From Catenaria anguillulae PL171 (Eukaryota; Blastocladiomycota; Blastocladiomycetes; Blastocladiales; Catenariaceae): a stretch of 64,000 bases of DNA. Each line of letters begins with the position of its first letter. Positions within the stretch are counted from its first letter, which is position 1. A program made the position numbers and the translations under genes. Positions 32,212-45,236 of this stretch are shown in pieces. The notes beneath the pieces were generated by a model. The model was not told the DNA's origin, did not search any database, and was given only the letters and a program-made list of their open reading frames with translations. The stretch is taken from NCBI GenBank assembly GCA_002102555.1, contig MCFL01000023.1:351693-415692 (forward strand), given 5' to 3'.

Positions 32212-33241
32212 CTAACTGAGGATCACATCAACAAACTCACACTCTGTGCAGTACACCATTAACCCCTCCTCTGGATGATATCCTGTTGCAAGTTGCGATT
32301 GACACCTTCTCAATTGTGGTCGCACATAGGCTCCAAAGTTTGAGTGATCATGTGGCCAAGAACATGGTTGTAAGGGAGAAGAGGGAGAGGGGCGTACCCC
32401 GTCACGCCAGCATGGTAGCCACGAGCTTGTGCAATACGATCGATGATGACATGATACGGCAATGTCTGGAGAGACTCAGATCATTAGCACCGAAAATGGT
32501 AGGTCAAGAAGCACTGCTCATGCGGCAACAGGTTGTGCGGCGTACTGTTGCAATTACTACTCCGCAATTCAAGCAAGACAATCGTCCAACTCCCGATCCG
32601 TTTCCCATCCCATCCGGCGCCCCACACATGAAACATGCCACGGTCTCAGCTGGCGGCGAGGAGCTGGGGACGTGGACCGGCGACGAAGGCCAGGGCGGCC
32701 CTGGCCATGGGCTGCTTCTGAGGTCTACCGCCACGTGATCTCTCTGCGGCGTCATGGGTGCATGAACAGCTGCTTGATGGTACGAGTCGTGCATTCCTTC
32801 ACGTGCGGCAATCTCGCATTCCCGCAAAAACTCTGCCTCCAACTCGGCCAACTGATCCACGTCCAACTGGTCTGCCTCGTCTTGGGTGAAGCCCGACGTG
32901 AACTCTTCCCAGTGGGCTTGTACAATGGACTGCATCTCTTCTACGGCTTGATAATCGCCAGGGGTTGGAGCATTGGTGCGGCTGCTGCGGGAATGTCGAG
33001 CGCGTTCGAGGACAGCAGACCGTGCGCGAGCTGCCTGCTCCTGGACACGTTGGCGGGTTTGATTGCGCACGGCCGCGGTGATTGAGGACGACAACGGTGG
33101 AGCATGGGTGGCAAGGTAGCGCTGGCGAGTTCGAGAAGTATTTGCTGGCATATTCGTCGAAGAATCTCGGTTGGCTGCACCTTGGACGTTGAAGTCAAAG
33201 CCGTGAAACGGTGGAGAGGATGATCCAGATGGATCCGTCAT
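32212..33241 (-). CDS. RPAIN: RPA-interacting protein (RPAIN-like)
   Basis: RPAIN acts as an adaptor carrying the RPA complex into the nucleus. Three exons, 33241-32561, 32474-32398 and 32305-32212, join in frame to 283 residues. The evidence is mainly C-terminal: a Cys-pair zinc-binding region ('CFMCGAPDG', 'LSCLNCG'), a helical piece ('YHVIIDRIAQARGYHAG'), and the terminal 'EEGLMVYCTECEFVDVIL'. That last block parallels the end of human RPAIN, which also has a Cys-x-x-Cys followed by a hydrophobic VIL end. A central acidic helix ('DQLDVDQLAELEAEFLREC') matches the family's middle region in type. The last two exons are short. The ATG at 33241 is chosen as the first Met followed by sensible sequence. 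It is divergent from prefoldin 4. Confidence 0.75.
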
Positions 33242-33597
33242 GATTGAGCAAGTGGTGGTCCGAGTGGAATAGGTCGGAATCAAGGGGGTTGCAAGTGCTC
33301 CGAGTACTGTGCCGTTACATGGGGTGCCGACATCAATGTGCTTTGGTAGTATAATTTTTGCGGTCAAGCAGTGGTCCAGCCCGGCCTTGGCTCCAACTTG
33401 AACTGCGCTCCATCTTTGATCAGGCATTGATCAGATTGGGTGACGGACTGGTCAACAGCTGCGAATTCGTTGCAATCGGTATGCGTATGGATTCATTTTT
33501 CGGTGAAGTGACAGCGTCCACAGCAGACCACTCTATGCAATTCTTCTAAGCACCCCGCCATCGTTGTAAGCATCCATTTCTGCCACCAACCATCACA

Positions 33598-34262
33598 ATG
33601 ACCACCGTACCGCCACGCATGGTACGCCAACAAAGTCCCCCGCTACGGCCGGCAAACCCAATCAACGTGTTGATCCCGTACGGGCGCATGTGCTTAGATG
33701 GACGCCGGAGACGAGGCCGACGTCAACGTCTCTTGGGCCGATCAATCCAAAATCAACACCTTCTCTCGCCTCAATGGGCGGCTCGATGCCCTTGAAGCAA
33801 AGTATGCCCAAAAGAAGGTTCGGATTCGCACTCAATGGATCACACACATGCATGTGTGTATTGCTTCGCAGGCTCATCTCACCGTCATGCCCCGCTGAAC
33901 TGCCAACAGAAGGAAAAGGAGGACCTCGACGATCTTGCGAGCGAGCTGGAATTGTGCGACGACGACGAGATCATCAAGTCTGTTGCTGCTTCAGCTCTCG
34001 TATTCATCCACATTTCACATTTACTCACGCCCGCCTATCAAACCGCTGCTGTTTCCCCTCATCCAGATACCGTGTCGGCGACGTGTACGTGAATGCCCCG
34101 TACGAACGTGTGCAAGAATGGATTCAACGCGATCAATCCGCTTTGGATATGCAAGTGGCCAAGCTCAAGGATGACATGGACGCCATTGTGATCGAAATGG
34201 ATTCGCTCAAGGCAGTCTTGTATAAGCGGTTTGGCAATGCCATCAATCTGGAGCGTTCATAG
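33598..34262 (+). CDS. PFDN4: Prefoldin subunit 4
   Basis: Prefoldin is the hexameric chaperone that delivers nascent actin and tubulin to CCT. Exons 33598-33621, 33698-33817, 33910-33977 and 34067-34262 give 135 residues (human 134). Conserved blocks are 'DVNVSWADQSKINTFSRL', 'LDDLASELEL', 'KYRVGDVYVNAP' and 'LKAVLYKRFGNAINLE', with coiled-coil arms at both ends and the beta hairpin between. The 24-nt first exon is chosen because it gives the family's usual length and a good GTACGC splice site. An alternative start at 33698 ('MDAGDEADVN') would drop eight residues. Confidence 0.93.
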
Positions 34263-34708
34263 AGTGGAGTGACTGGCGCTCGGTCATTGTTTCTACATGC
34301 ATTTTGTCGATGTTTTCATTGTGCGTTCACCTGGCGGAATCAGCGGAAGGTCCACATTTCCTCTCTCGCTTCCTCTCCCTTGGGTACCCTACTCTGTGTT
34401 CGTCGTGAATGAGGAAGACTTGGTGTTCATGGCCAGAGAGGACCATGGCCTGAATTGCGTTTGGGGAGAGGCTGCCTGCCCCGGGGTAAAGGACACACAA
34501 TGTGCGATGGTAGTATTTATAATCAGGTAAATGAGCATTGGCACAAGATCCAAAACTAAATAGTAGGTCGCAAGTTTCAAAAAGTGGGGTCCTAATCAGG
34601 GGTAACGACAGGAAGGAAAAGACAGTCGGAGCAGACAAAATAAAGGCATAGACAGGAGGCCGACATGGCAATTACACTTGGAAACGGGATGCAAAACGAC
34701 AGACGCTC
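34263..34708. other. Intergenic stretch between convergent genes
   Basis: These 446 bp lie between the 3' ends of prefoldin 4 and the ELO elongase. I see no gene in them. Confidence 0.45.
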
Positions 34709-35737
34709 TTATTCAATCTTGGACTTCTTCTTTTGTGCGCCAGCCTTGCCCTTGGTGGCAGCGGCCGCGGCCGCCTTCTTCTTGTAAGTCTTGATGTAGA
34801 ATTGGATAAAGAGCAGCAAGTAGGACGTCAACAGAGCGCAGCCAAAGTAGGCGGCCAAAAGCGAGCCGGTGCACTGAATGGTTGGCTTTGCGGGCAAGCG
34901 AAGCAAGTCGGCAAAGACGGAAGGAACGGCCGGGCGCCAGTGGTGGTAGGTAGCATAGTACGCAGCCCAGTAAACAGCAACAAGATCAATGACGAATTGG
35001 GTGATTTGCATGGTGGTGATGTAGCGCTTCCACCAGACCTCGATCTCGAGGGTGGCAAGGGCATAGTAGCCATACATCTGGTTCGGTTGACGGACGGGTA
35101 GGTCAGGAAATATCATGCCGCTTGGAAAGATAAATTGCGGAATGACGTACAATAGTGTGAACCAAAAGGTTGAGAATGATGACGACCCACTGGACACTCG
35201 GGGTACCCTCGAGCTGAATGAAGCAAAGCACCATGGTGGCGACATGATGGTACCAGTGCAGGAACTCGAGACGGGAGCCATTAAGCACGAGGAAGACCGT
35301 ATCAACCCACTCGTAGTACTTGGTCAAGTAGTTCAAGTAGTAAAGCACAACGAGTTCCCTGGTGAAGGCGTCCGGGTGGCACATGGCGTGGACAAGGCCG
35401 TGGCGAAGGATGATGGGTGCAACATTCTCTGCGTAGGCGACGAAGAGGACAAAGGAGGCAAACGACAAGAACAAGTTGTGGATCAAGAAGGGGATCCGGA
35501 AATAAGGCTTGAGGGAGCGGCCGAGGCCAAGCGAGTTATGGATAAACGGCCGACAAAGATGACCACGAGGTAGGCAGCGGCGAGCGAGTAGACCACTTCG
35601 GGAGACGAGAGCGGGGCCTTGGCAAAGTCGAAGGACTCGAGCGGGCTGCCAACAAAGTCGGCGTAGAGGCTGCGAAGGATTGGAGTCACAACCGGATCCG
35701 GCAGCAAGGCCAGGATCTGTGCAGAGATGGTGGACAT
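34709..35737 (-). CDS. ELO-family fatty acid elongase (3-ketoacyl-CoA synthase), one apparent frame break
   Basis: ELO enzymes condense malonyl-CoA with long-chain acyl-CoA in the ER membrane. The start is 'MSTISAQILALL' at 35737. Conserved blocks are 'YYLNYLTKYYEWVDTVFLVL', the histidine box 'LHWYHHVATM' (HxxHH), and hydrophobic spans including 'CALLTSYLLLFIQFYI'. The C-terminus is Lys-rich ('KKKSKIE'), compatible with ER retrieval. An intron at 35078-35150 (GTACGT) is clear. Near 35544-35546 the frame of 'VVIFVGR' does not continue into the next conserved block ('LGRSLKPYFRIPFLIHNLF'). One extra T in a TTT run would restore it, and a 47-nt intron (GTCGGC to AAG) is a weaker alternative. I think a missing base is more likely. 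Confidence 0.88.
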
Positions 35738-36353
35738 GGTTTGACGGCGGATGGGCGGGGAGGAGCTTTTGTCAGCTTGAGGAACAGCGAGATTCCATGG
35801 ATGGTCTGAACATGGCACAGAGGGAGGGCAGACGTTTCGGGCAGCGCCAATTGAAGGCAGGGTGGCCGACTTATAGATGGGACGCTAGTCGCCGACGGAT
35901 GGTGATGGCAGATCACGGGAATGGAATCCAAGCTCGGGCGGGCATTCGGTGCAGCTTCTTTTTTGTTCGCTCCACCTTTTCATCACGGGTTGGGAAGCAT
36001 TGCATCACTTGGGCATTTCTCCGCCAGCATCAGCGTCTATGACACCTAGAAATGGAAGCAGGGTACTGATGGGAGTGACTTGGATCCAATACTTACTGAA
36101 TTGGCGGGAACAGGAGGGGATACGGATCTTGGGCCCTGACAGTTGATAAGAACCACACATACAGTCTGTGGCGATGATGCCACCTTCAAAGCCAGGCCCG
36201 TCTCCGACTTGAGGCCACATCACATCCTATCAGCTGCTCTGGGCTCGGATGAACTCTCCCGCTAACCCCATGTGCTGACTTGCTCAACCTTCTGCATTCT
36301 CTTGCTCCTCCCATCACGCCGCATCGCCTATCCCGCCTGCCACAACGTGAACC
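35738..36353. promoter_or_regulatory. Divergent promoter region (ELO elongase / PanB)
   Basis: These 616 bp separate the starts of the two metabolic genes. No TATA box or repeat stands out, so the promoter call rests on gene orientation. Confidence 0.35.
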
Positions 36354-37559
36354 ATGTCTGCAGCGACACACCTTGGTCACCGCGCGCACAGCTCCATCCT
36401 CGCACGTGGGTTCGCAACAGCACTTGCCCGACATGTCAGCCGGCCAATGGTTGCTCAATCCATCGTCTACCGGCAGCAGCAATGGCGGTGGATGAGCGCT
36501 CGCCCAGCGGATGGTATTGCATAGCCTGTTTGTTCACCTCTAGCTCCATCAATCCTCTCACCCGCGCATTGCCAAGTCGATTCAGACGCAGCTTCCCACC
36601 ACCAGCACACTCGCAAAAAGGTCACTCTTCAAACGCTGGCCGCCATGCACAGACGCAAGGAGCCGATCACCATGATCACGGCTCACGACTACCCATCAGC
36701 CATGTTTGTCGACCGCGCAGGCGCAGATACCCTGCTCGTCGGCGATTCGCTCGCCATGGTCGCGCTCGGCCTTCCTTCGACTGTTTCCGTCACCATGGAT
36801 GAGATGCTCCACCATTGCCGCGCCGTCGCTCGCGGCGCAAAGCACCCTTTCCTCGTTGCTGACATGCCATTTGGTAGCTATGAAGCTGATCCCAAGCTGG
36901 CGGTCGCCAATGCCGCCAGATTCATCAAAGAGGCCAACATGGAGGCGGTCAAACTCGAGGGCGGGATGGATATGGCCGACACTGTTCGGTCTATTGTTAA
37001 GGCAGGAATCCCCGTCCTGGGACATATTGGATTGACACCGCAGCGGCTGGCCATGTTGGGCGGGTTCAGGTGCAAGGCAAGTCTGCAAGCAAGGTGCGTC
37101 CGTGAGTGTCGTGCGGATATCCGCCGGCTCGATCAATGCTCACCTGCTTTGAAAATTTCTGATGCCATGTAGGCCAAACTCCTCGTCGATGATGCTCTTG
37201 CACTTCAGGATGCCGGCTGCTTTGCCGTTGTTCTTGAGGCCGTCCCTGCCCCTGTCGCGACCGCCATCACGGAACGCTTGTCCATTCCCACCATCGGGAT
37301 CGGTGCAGGAGCTGGGTGTTCCGGCCAAGTCCTCGTCCAGCAAGACATGCTCGGCATCTTTGACCGCTTTGTTCCCAAATTTTGCAAGCAGTACGCAAAT
37401 GTCTCGCAAGTTAGCCTTGCCGCTCTGCGCGAATACTGTCAAGAGGTCAAATCGGGCGCTTTCCCAGCGACTGAGCACACCTATCCGATGCCTGCGGACG
37501 AGGAGGCAAAGTTTCAGGCGCTGGTAAGTGATTCGGCGACTGGCAAGAAGGACGACTGA
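36354..37559 (+). CDS. panB: 3-methyl-2-oxobutanoate hydroxymethyltransferase (PanB / Ecm31), one apparent frame break
   Basis: This enzyme makes ketopantoate from 2-oxoisovalerate and methylene-tetrahydrofolate, the first committed step to pantothenate and CoA. Exons are 36354-36513, 36592-37093 and 37173-37559. The N-terminus ('MSAATHLGHRAHSSILARGF') is Arg-rich and Asp/Glu-free, consistent with a mitochondrial presequence. Catalytic-domain blocks are 'ITMITAHDYPSA', 'LLVGDSLAMV', 'PFLVADMPFGSY', 'PVLGHIGLTPQ', 'FAVVLEAVPAPVA' and 'TIGIGAGAG'. At about 37067 the expected 'GGFRVQGKSASKAKLL' requires one more G in TTCAGGTG. As read, the frame is lost. A GC-AG intron there would also keep the frame but would delete the conserved RVQGK loop. 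Confidence 0.9.
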
Positions 37560-37701
37560 CCTGATGTGCGGCGAATTGCTCTCTTGCTGACCAGTTTCCC
37601 ACTTGCATGCATTTCAGCCACCCGGTAGTTGTCACACTTTATTGACGTACTTGGTTCTTATATACATTCCCACGCAACCTCAGTCGGTTCCACAGTCAAA
37701 G

Positions 37702-38186
37702 TCAGAGCTGGACCCGTTTGGAGCCAAGCGACAAGAGGTGTGCTGATGCATCCGTGACAGTCACACGTAACAGATGGCCGCCATATGAACCGACCATGGT
37801 GAGTGATGCCCAGATTGCGGTCGATTGCCTATTGATTCACATGTCCGGTATTGTGTCAAAACATGCAGAAAGGGGGGTTTGAGCGTGGGAAGACAGACAA
37901 ACGTACTCGACCGGAACTCGCAGGATTGCCGACAAACAGTCAGCACTTGAACTCAGGACGTCAACTTGTTGAGCTCCGACGACAAGACCAGCTGTGTCGA
38001 TGACGGCAGCCGTGACCACTTGTGCCACCTGATTGCGGTCAAGTGGCCGGGAGCTGGTCGGGGCTTCCGAGGGTGAGTGCACGGAAAGGAGATCACTGAG
38101 CTTACAAGGAGCAACAAAACGCACAATTTGACTTCCAAGTACGACCATTGCTTGGTCGAATCTGACATTGCAAGGACGGACGACAT
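37702..38186 (-). CDS. RPP14: RNase P / RNase MRP protein subunit Rpp14
   Basis: This gene is only visible after splicing three short exons: 38186-38125, 38053-37907 and 37828-37702, giving 111 residues (human 124). The introns use GTGCGT and GTACGT. Family blocks line up in order: 'WSYLEVKFSRPLDRN' (human has YHYMKV at this point), 'VVTAAVIDTAG', 'ADCLSAILRVPVE' (human LSAILRI) and 'STAIWASLTMVGSYGGHLLRV' (human KLWSSLTLLGSY). The tail is 'SAHLLSLGSKRVQL'. Rpp14 and Pop5 share a fold and act in tRNA 5' maturation; Rpp14 is missing from yeasts. The start 'MSSVLAMSDST' is the first sensible ATG. Each exon alone looks like noise. Confidence 0.85.
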
Positions 38187-38531
38187 GGTGACTGGAGCGT
38201 ATTGCGTAGAGTCAAAGAGATGCAGCTTCAAATACAATGTTGACAAATCGTTTGTCATATGTCTTTATCACATTTGTCGAAGCTCGACGCCAGGGCCTCA
38301 AGCTCAGCCCACGCAACGTCTTCTCTCCTGACCGATGGCAACTCGTACATGAAGGTGCATATCCACATTACGGGTGCCAGATACCGTACCGGTCTCAGGT
38401 ACAGCAGACATTCGGGTACATACGATATGTCGAAACGTTCCACAGTTCCTAGATATCTGGTTAGCCTAGAATTACATTCCTTTTCACATTGGTTTACACA
38501 AACAAGACTTGAGGAGATTCATAAGCACAGC
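38187..38531. other. Short intergenic stretch
   Basis: These 345 bp lie between the Rpp14 start and the AIM24 3' end. No gene is seen. Confidence 0.4.
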
Positions 38532-40296
38532 TTAATGTTTGTTGAGCTGATTCACAACAGGTGCCTTTGTCGAAGGCTTCATGTTAATGATCTCTGGGGC
38601 CTGGATCCCCAACCGAATGTTGGTGACACCTTGCGACTGCGCTGTCTGCGCCGTTGTTTGCGAAACAGATGCGTACTGTTGAGCCTTCTCGTCGGCAGCC
38701 GTGGAGGAAATGCTACATACATATCCATTGGAGGGATTCGTAAGCCATGTACGTTCGTTTTCGAAAGTGAGAAGAGCACGAGAAGAGAACGGACTTGCGA
38801 AGCAAATCGAACCGCGGCAACAAACGACTCGCAATGAATACTTCACCGGGTCCCGTGAGTTCAACCAATTCCTCCTGACCCAGCGCCCAATACCTCATCT
38901 TGGACCTTGTGCGTGAAATCAAGGATGAAAGGAAGAGCCCAGTGTCAGCGATCATTTCGCCAACGGCACGAGCAGCACGTGCAGCCGTTTGGGCTGGACT
39001 TTCCTTGTCAAACGACTCTGGGGACGGCGATGCGGTGCCCGAAGGAACCGGTTCAGCAGGACTCGCAGATGCTTCGACGGCCTTGATTGATGGAACACGA
39101 GCATCTTGAAAATCGGCATCTGGCAACACGGAGACTTGGCTAGCAGGCACGGGCTCTGGAGTCATGCCACAGGACCAAGCAATAAGGTGCCGCGGACTCA
39201 CGCGGTACGATTCACCGGCCGTAAGGTTGAGGCAATACAGTCCACCATATGTTGTGATTGCCATTTTGCCCTTGCCAGAAGCCCGGTAGTGGACAATGCC
39301 AGTGTCGGCCGACTTGGACAAGGACAAGCCATCCAAACGCATGTTGAGCGCGATGCCGGACGTGCTGGCCAAGTAAGCGTGTCGGCGCACGTAGTACTCT
39401 TCCGATCCGTCCATTTCAATCACGGCCACGTCGCCAATCCCCCGAGGCGCAAGAATGATGTCGCCGGCTTGGTTGGCTGGTGCAGATAAGACCGAGAAGA
39501 ACAATGGGCCGCCCTGGAGCTTGCGCATCAAAGAGGAGAATGGGCCACCGTTGGCGGAAACAAACGAGGTGATGTTGGCACTTTGGCCAATGATGGATCC
39601 CTTCTGGGCGTACACTTTGGATGCCGCGGGAAGTCTAACCATAATCATGGATCCTGCAGGAAGCCCGAATTGTGAGTTGAGCAAAACATCGAGGCTTACC
39701 GGAATAAATGTGGGCGCACCTAGGCCAGCGCTGACGACGGTAAATTCCGGGATTTCAGGCGGACCCTGCGAAGTGACGGCAAGTGGGGTTGCCAATGGCT
39801 AATTCAAAACGAAAAGTCGTAAGAACTTGACACCCTTCTCGTCCAAAGGAGGCATGACAAACAAACATACCTCGGTCATTCCAAGGATCGATTGGTGGTG
39901 ACCAGCATTCACATCTACGACAGAGGGAGAGATGGAGGCGATTCCCGTGATGGGTGCGTCGGCAGCGTTGGCATCGGAAGCCGAAATGATGGCCCGGTTG
40001 GCCTTGGAAATGGAGGCAAAGAAACCATCCCGAATAGCTTGGGCGGTTTTCGATGCGCGTTCAGCGAGCACGTTTCCACGAGGATCCGCGGCCGAGGCAG
40101 ACTCGATAGGAGTCGGATTGCTCGTTTGCGTTGATGACTGTGCGGCAACTGGGCTCTGCGCTGGTGGACGATCGGCTGTGTTGCGAACGACGCAAGAAGA
40201 GTGAAGTCCTCGGAGGATCATTGATGGACCCAAACCATGCAGCAACGGCGACATGGTCTTGACGGTTCGCAGCATCAACAGACGTTGGGACATCAT
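38532..40296 (-). CDS. AIM24-family mitochondrial protein (3' exons uncertain)
   Basis: AIM24 proteins are mitochondrial inner-membrane factors linked to MICOS and respiratory complex assembly. Exon 1 (40296-39871; an ATG at 40338 is also possible) encodes a basic presequence ('MMSQRLLMLRTVKTMS') and an Ala/Ser-rich region. After a 72-nt intron (39799-39870, GTATGT) comes the AIM24 beta-roll: 'FGLPAGSMIMVR', 'GGPFSSLMRKLQGGPLFF', 'GDIILAPRGIGDVAVIEM', 'YLASTSGIALNM', 'GGLYCLNL' and 'LTGPGEVFIASR'. The end is unresolved. Downstream of about 38810 a second frame looks coding ('TFENERTWLTNPSNGYV' to 'VNQLNKH', stop at 38532), but I could not find a convincing junction between the two frames. Confidence 0.85.
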
Positions 40297-40571
40297 AATC
40301 GGGCGTAGAATTGCATCCAGTTGGCACCTGTAATTCATCGAGTTTTTTGTTTTTGACTCAAACGGAGCCGTTTCTGTTCGTGTGGCCAACCACTCGCTCG
40401 TCCTGACCACTGCGGAGTGGCGGTGTCTGTTGATCCACGGTTGGCATTGACAAAAGGTCCAAAACATGAGCAATTGTGTGTATATTATTTAGCACGCTCA
40501 AGAATACCTCGGGAAGGATTGCAAGATAAATGGTCACTCTACCTATGGCCGTCAAAGCGCGGCCACCGTCA

Positions 40572-42123
<1,552 letters not shown>

Positions 42124-42422
42124 CTATTCACCAGACCGTGGCTGTGGCCGGAAGCCGAGCCGACGGGTCCCCAAAACATGCACGTTGACAGGCGACAGGC
42201 GGCGCGCTCTGTTGGTGACCAGTCACGTGACTGCACCGCGCTTGACCACGCAGACTCGTTCCTAGTTCCCAGCAGTCCGCCCTGGAACCTCGACCTCGAA
42301 CCATTGCAAGTCGCACGCTGTAAGATTCTATTGCGATACGATACACATGCAAGCACGCATCATTCTCGTTCCCACGGCTCGCGCAACAGTATCCCCGTCC
42401 CCACCACTCACTCGCATTCACC

Positions 42423-44370
42423 ATGGCCCCCATCAAGAAGAAGGGCAAGACCGGTGCCGTCACCAACTACATCTCGCGCCGACAGGCGCTCAAGAAGCTC
42501 CAAATCTCGCTCAAGGACTTCCGCCGCCTCTGCATTCTCAAGGGCATCTACCCGCGCGACCCTCCCAACAAGAAGAAGCTCAACAAGGGCTCGAGCGCAC
42601 CCAACACTTGGTACTTCCGTCGCGATGTCCAATACCTTCTCCACGAGCCGCTCCTCCAAAAGTTCCGCGACTGGAAGATCTTTGCCCGCAAGATGGCCAA
42701 GGCCATGGGCAAGCGCAATTTCTCCGCCGCTGAAGCCTTGGATGAGAACCGCCCCGAGTTTTCGTTGGACCACATTATTCGCGAACGGTACGTGATTCAC
42801 TTTCCATGTCTCATGACTGTCGTGAATGGCAATGGTCGTCAATCAGTGTTGGAACAATACTGATGCGGGTCTCTTGCCTGCCTCTCATTTGCGCCACAAC
42901 AGGTACCCTACCTTCAACGAGGCGCTTCGCGACCTCGACGATGCCCTTTCCATGATCTTCTTGTTTGCGTCGATGCGCTCAACCAAGGCCGTCAAGAATG
43001 ACCTCCTCGAGTCAGTTTATCGCAAGTCAATCGAATTCACGCAGTACGTCATGCAAACGCGTTCGTTGCGCAAGACCTTCATTTCCATCAAAGGTATCTA
43101 CTACCAAGCGGAAATCAAGGGCCAGGACATCACTTGGGTCACGCCCCACCAGTTTTCGCAGCAGCCACCCAGTGACGTTGATTTCAAGGTCATGGGCACC
43201 TTCTTGCAGTTGTACGATACGCTTCTCGGGTTCATCTTGTACAAGTTGTACGCTGATGCTGGGCTCAAGTACCCACCTGCGTTGAACGAGGATTTGGACA
43301 AGGATGGTGCTGGCGTCGCTGCCTTGACGTTGCAATCGACCCAAGAGTCGTCCACGGCGACCCAGGTGCAACCCGCTTCTGCCGCGGTGTCGCAAAAGCT
43401 CACTTCAGCTGAAAAGAAGCGGATGCAGTCCCTCAAGTCCAAGATTGCTTCGCTTTCCAAGCAGGGCGACGACTCGACCCCGGATGCCGCCGCGCCCACC
43501 CCGGTGGATCAGGATGGCGACGAGGAAATGGCGGACGACTTTGAAGCCGCTGGCGACGCCAACCAAGACACGAGCGACATAAACTCGCGCCCGCTCGTTA
43601 CTTACTCGATGCTTTCGCAAAACGCCGGAGCGCACCAATCGCTCTTTACCAACCTTGTCTTTTACCTGTCGCGTGAAGTGCCGCGCTCAGCCGTCGAGTT
43701 CCTTGTGCGGTCGTTTGGCGGCCAAGTCGGATGGGATATTGTTGCAGGAGCCGGATCACCCATCAAGGAGGACGACCCACGGATCACGCATCACATTGTG
43801 GATCGCCCAAGCTTGCCGTTGTCGTTGGCTGCCTTGCCCAAGCGCACGTTTGTCCAGCCTCAATGGGTGTTTGATTGCGTCAACGCAGGCAAGCTGTTGC
43901 TGGTATCGGGCACCAAGCACGGTGAGGGTTACGGCCCTGGGCAATCGTTGCCGCCGCACTTGTCGCCATTTGAGGCCAAGTCTGAGCATTCGTATGATCC
44001 AACCGCCGCATACAATCAAGATCAAGAAGAGGATTTGGCCCTCGCCGATTCGGATGCCGAGGACGAGGATGACGCCGATGATGTCGAGGACGAGGAGGGT
44101 GCTGGGTCGGATAGTGATGCTGAGGATGAGGCAGAGGAGGCGGCGTTGGCCGAGAAGGCGGCCAAGTTGAGGCGCAAGAAGCAAGCGCAGGAGGAGGCTG
44201 ATAAGTTGGAGATGTCGCAGATTCTCATGTCCAAGCGCAACAAGCACTTGTTCCAGAAGTTGCAGAACGCCAAGTCGGACCAGAAGGCCGAGACAGACAG
44301 GCTCAAGCGGAAAAAGGCAGACTTGCAGCAAGGTGGAGGTAGCAAGAACAAGAAGCAGAAGCGGGCGTAA
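42423..44370 (+). CDS. PES1: Pescadillo homolog (Nop7 / PES1)
   Basis: Pescadillo is a scaffold of the PeBoW complex for 60S ribosome assembly and pre-rRNA processing in the nucleolus. Exons 42423-42787 and 42903-44370, with a 115-nt intron (GTACGT), give 610 residues (human 588). The N-terminal domain starts '[23 protein letters not shown]' in two blocks, then '[11 protein letters not shown]', '[14 protein letters not shown]' and '[14 protein letters not shown]'. The BRCT domain (about residues 365-475) shows '[13 protein letters not shown]' and the Trp of '[10 protein letters not shown]'. The C-terminal third is highly acidic, then Lys-rich coiled coil ending 'KNKKQKRA'. Confidence 0.95.
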
Positions 44371-44548
44371 CCTGTCGAGACGCTGTACTTGTGATGTATT
44401 TTGTTTGTCCCCTGTTCCTATTGTATACACTACTGCTGCATCCATTTCTATCAATGGGCCTGAGAGCTCGTTGGCTGCCAATGTGAATGTATTTGGGACT
44501 CGCCGAGACGCCGACCCGCACCTCACCAGCCTGACGCCGGCGCTACAC

Positions 44549-44583
44549 AAAAACAAAAACAAAAACAAAAACAAAAACAAAAA

Positions 44584-44620
<37 letters not shown>
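44549..44620. repeat. AAAAAC microsatellite (six units) merging into a 36-base A run
   Basis: Six perfect AAAAAC units at 44549-44584 are followed by 36 consecutive A residues at 44585-44620, about 180 bp downstream of the pescadillo stop. Run length in such tracts is often mis-assembled. Confidence 0.95.
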
Positions 44621-44621
<1 letters not shown>

Positions 44622-44875
44622 GATAATGAGTTGCAGATTTCTTTCTGCTTTCCCACCATGCCTTTCTCCTCGTGAATGGATGACTGATTGACCAGGCAAC
44701 ACACTGACACCAAGAGGACTCTGCCTCAAAACTTGCACCATCCGTTCCACCTGGCCATTCGGTTATCCGACGCTCTCCTCACCGACGTCGCCTGACGTTT
44801 GAGGCAACGCCTCATCGAAACCAAACCGGATCAGTGCCCGTCGCCGGCCCCATCTGCCCTCTGCCAGTCGGATCT

Positions 44876-45001
44876 GTTTATTCACATTACTAATGCCATT
44901 ATTGCTTTTGGCCAGTGTACCAGTTGAATCCAGCTGCCGCCGCGGAGCCGCGAGTGCCTGCGCGAGCAGCGGAGCGGCAACATTCACGCCTGGGAAAAAG
45001 C
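44876..45001. repeat. Diverged direct repeat, copy 1
   Basis: The segment from 'GTTTATTCAC' to 'GGAGCGGCAACATT' and slightly beyond recurs at 45237-45342 with scattered differences and one indel of about 20 bp. Origin unknown; possibly an old duplication or a dispersed element. Confidence 0.65.
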
Positions 45002-45236
45002 GAGGCGGAGGAGGAGGGAAGGCGACGGATGTATGCGAGCCGGCAATAATCTCGCAACTGGCTCAAACAAGAGCTCCCGTGAATGTTTCACATGCCAGAC
45101 GCGCTTGAGCCACACTGATTCCCTCTTCCAAAAGACAGCTGGACTCAGCAGCCGCGGGTGAGTGATGGCCGGCTGCGCTGGCCCGAGGAGCGGAGCTACA
45201 AGACATCAAGGCCGAGCCTGAGTTCCGTTTATTCAC

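Noticed and set aside
37079-37172. GC-AG intron in PanB (donor GCAAGT)
   Set aside because: It would keep the frame but delete the conserved RVQGK loop. A normal GTGCGT donor at 37094 plus one missing base explains the conserved sequence better.
44306-44700. Short Lys/Asn-only open frame over the AAAAAC and A run
   Set aside because: It is the translation of a microsatellite, not a gene.
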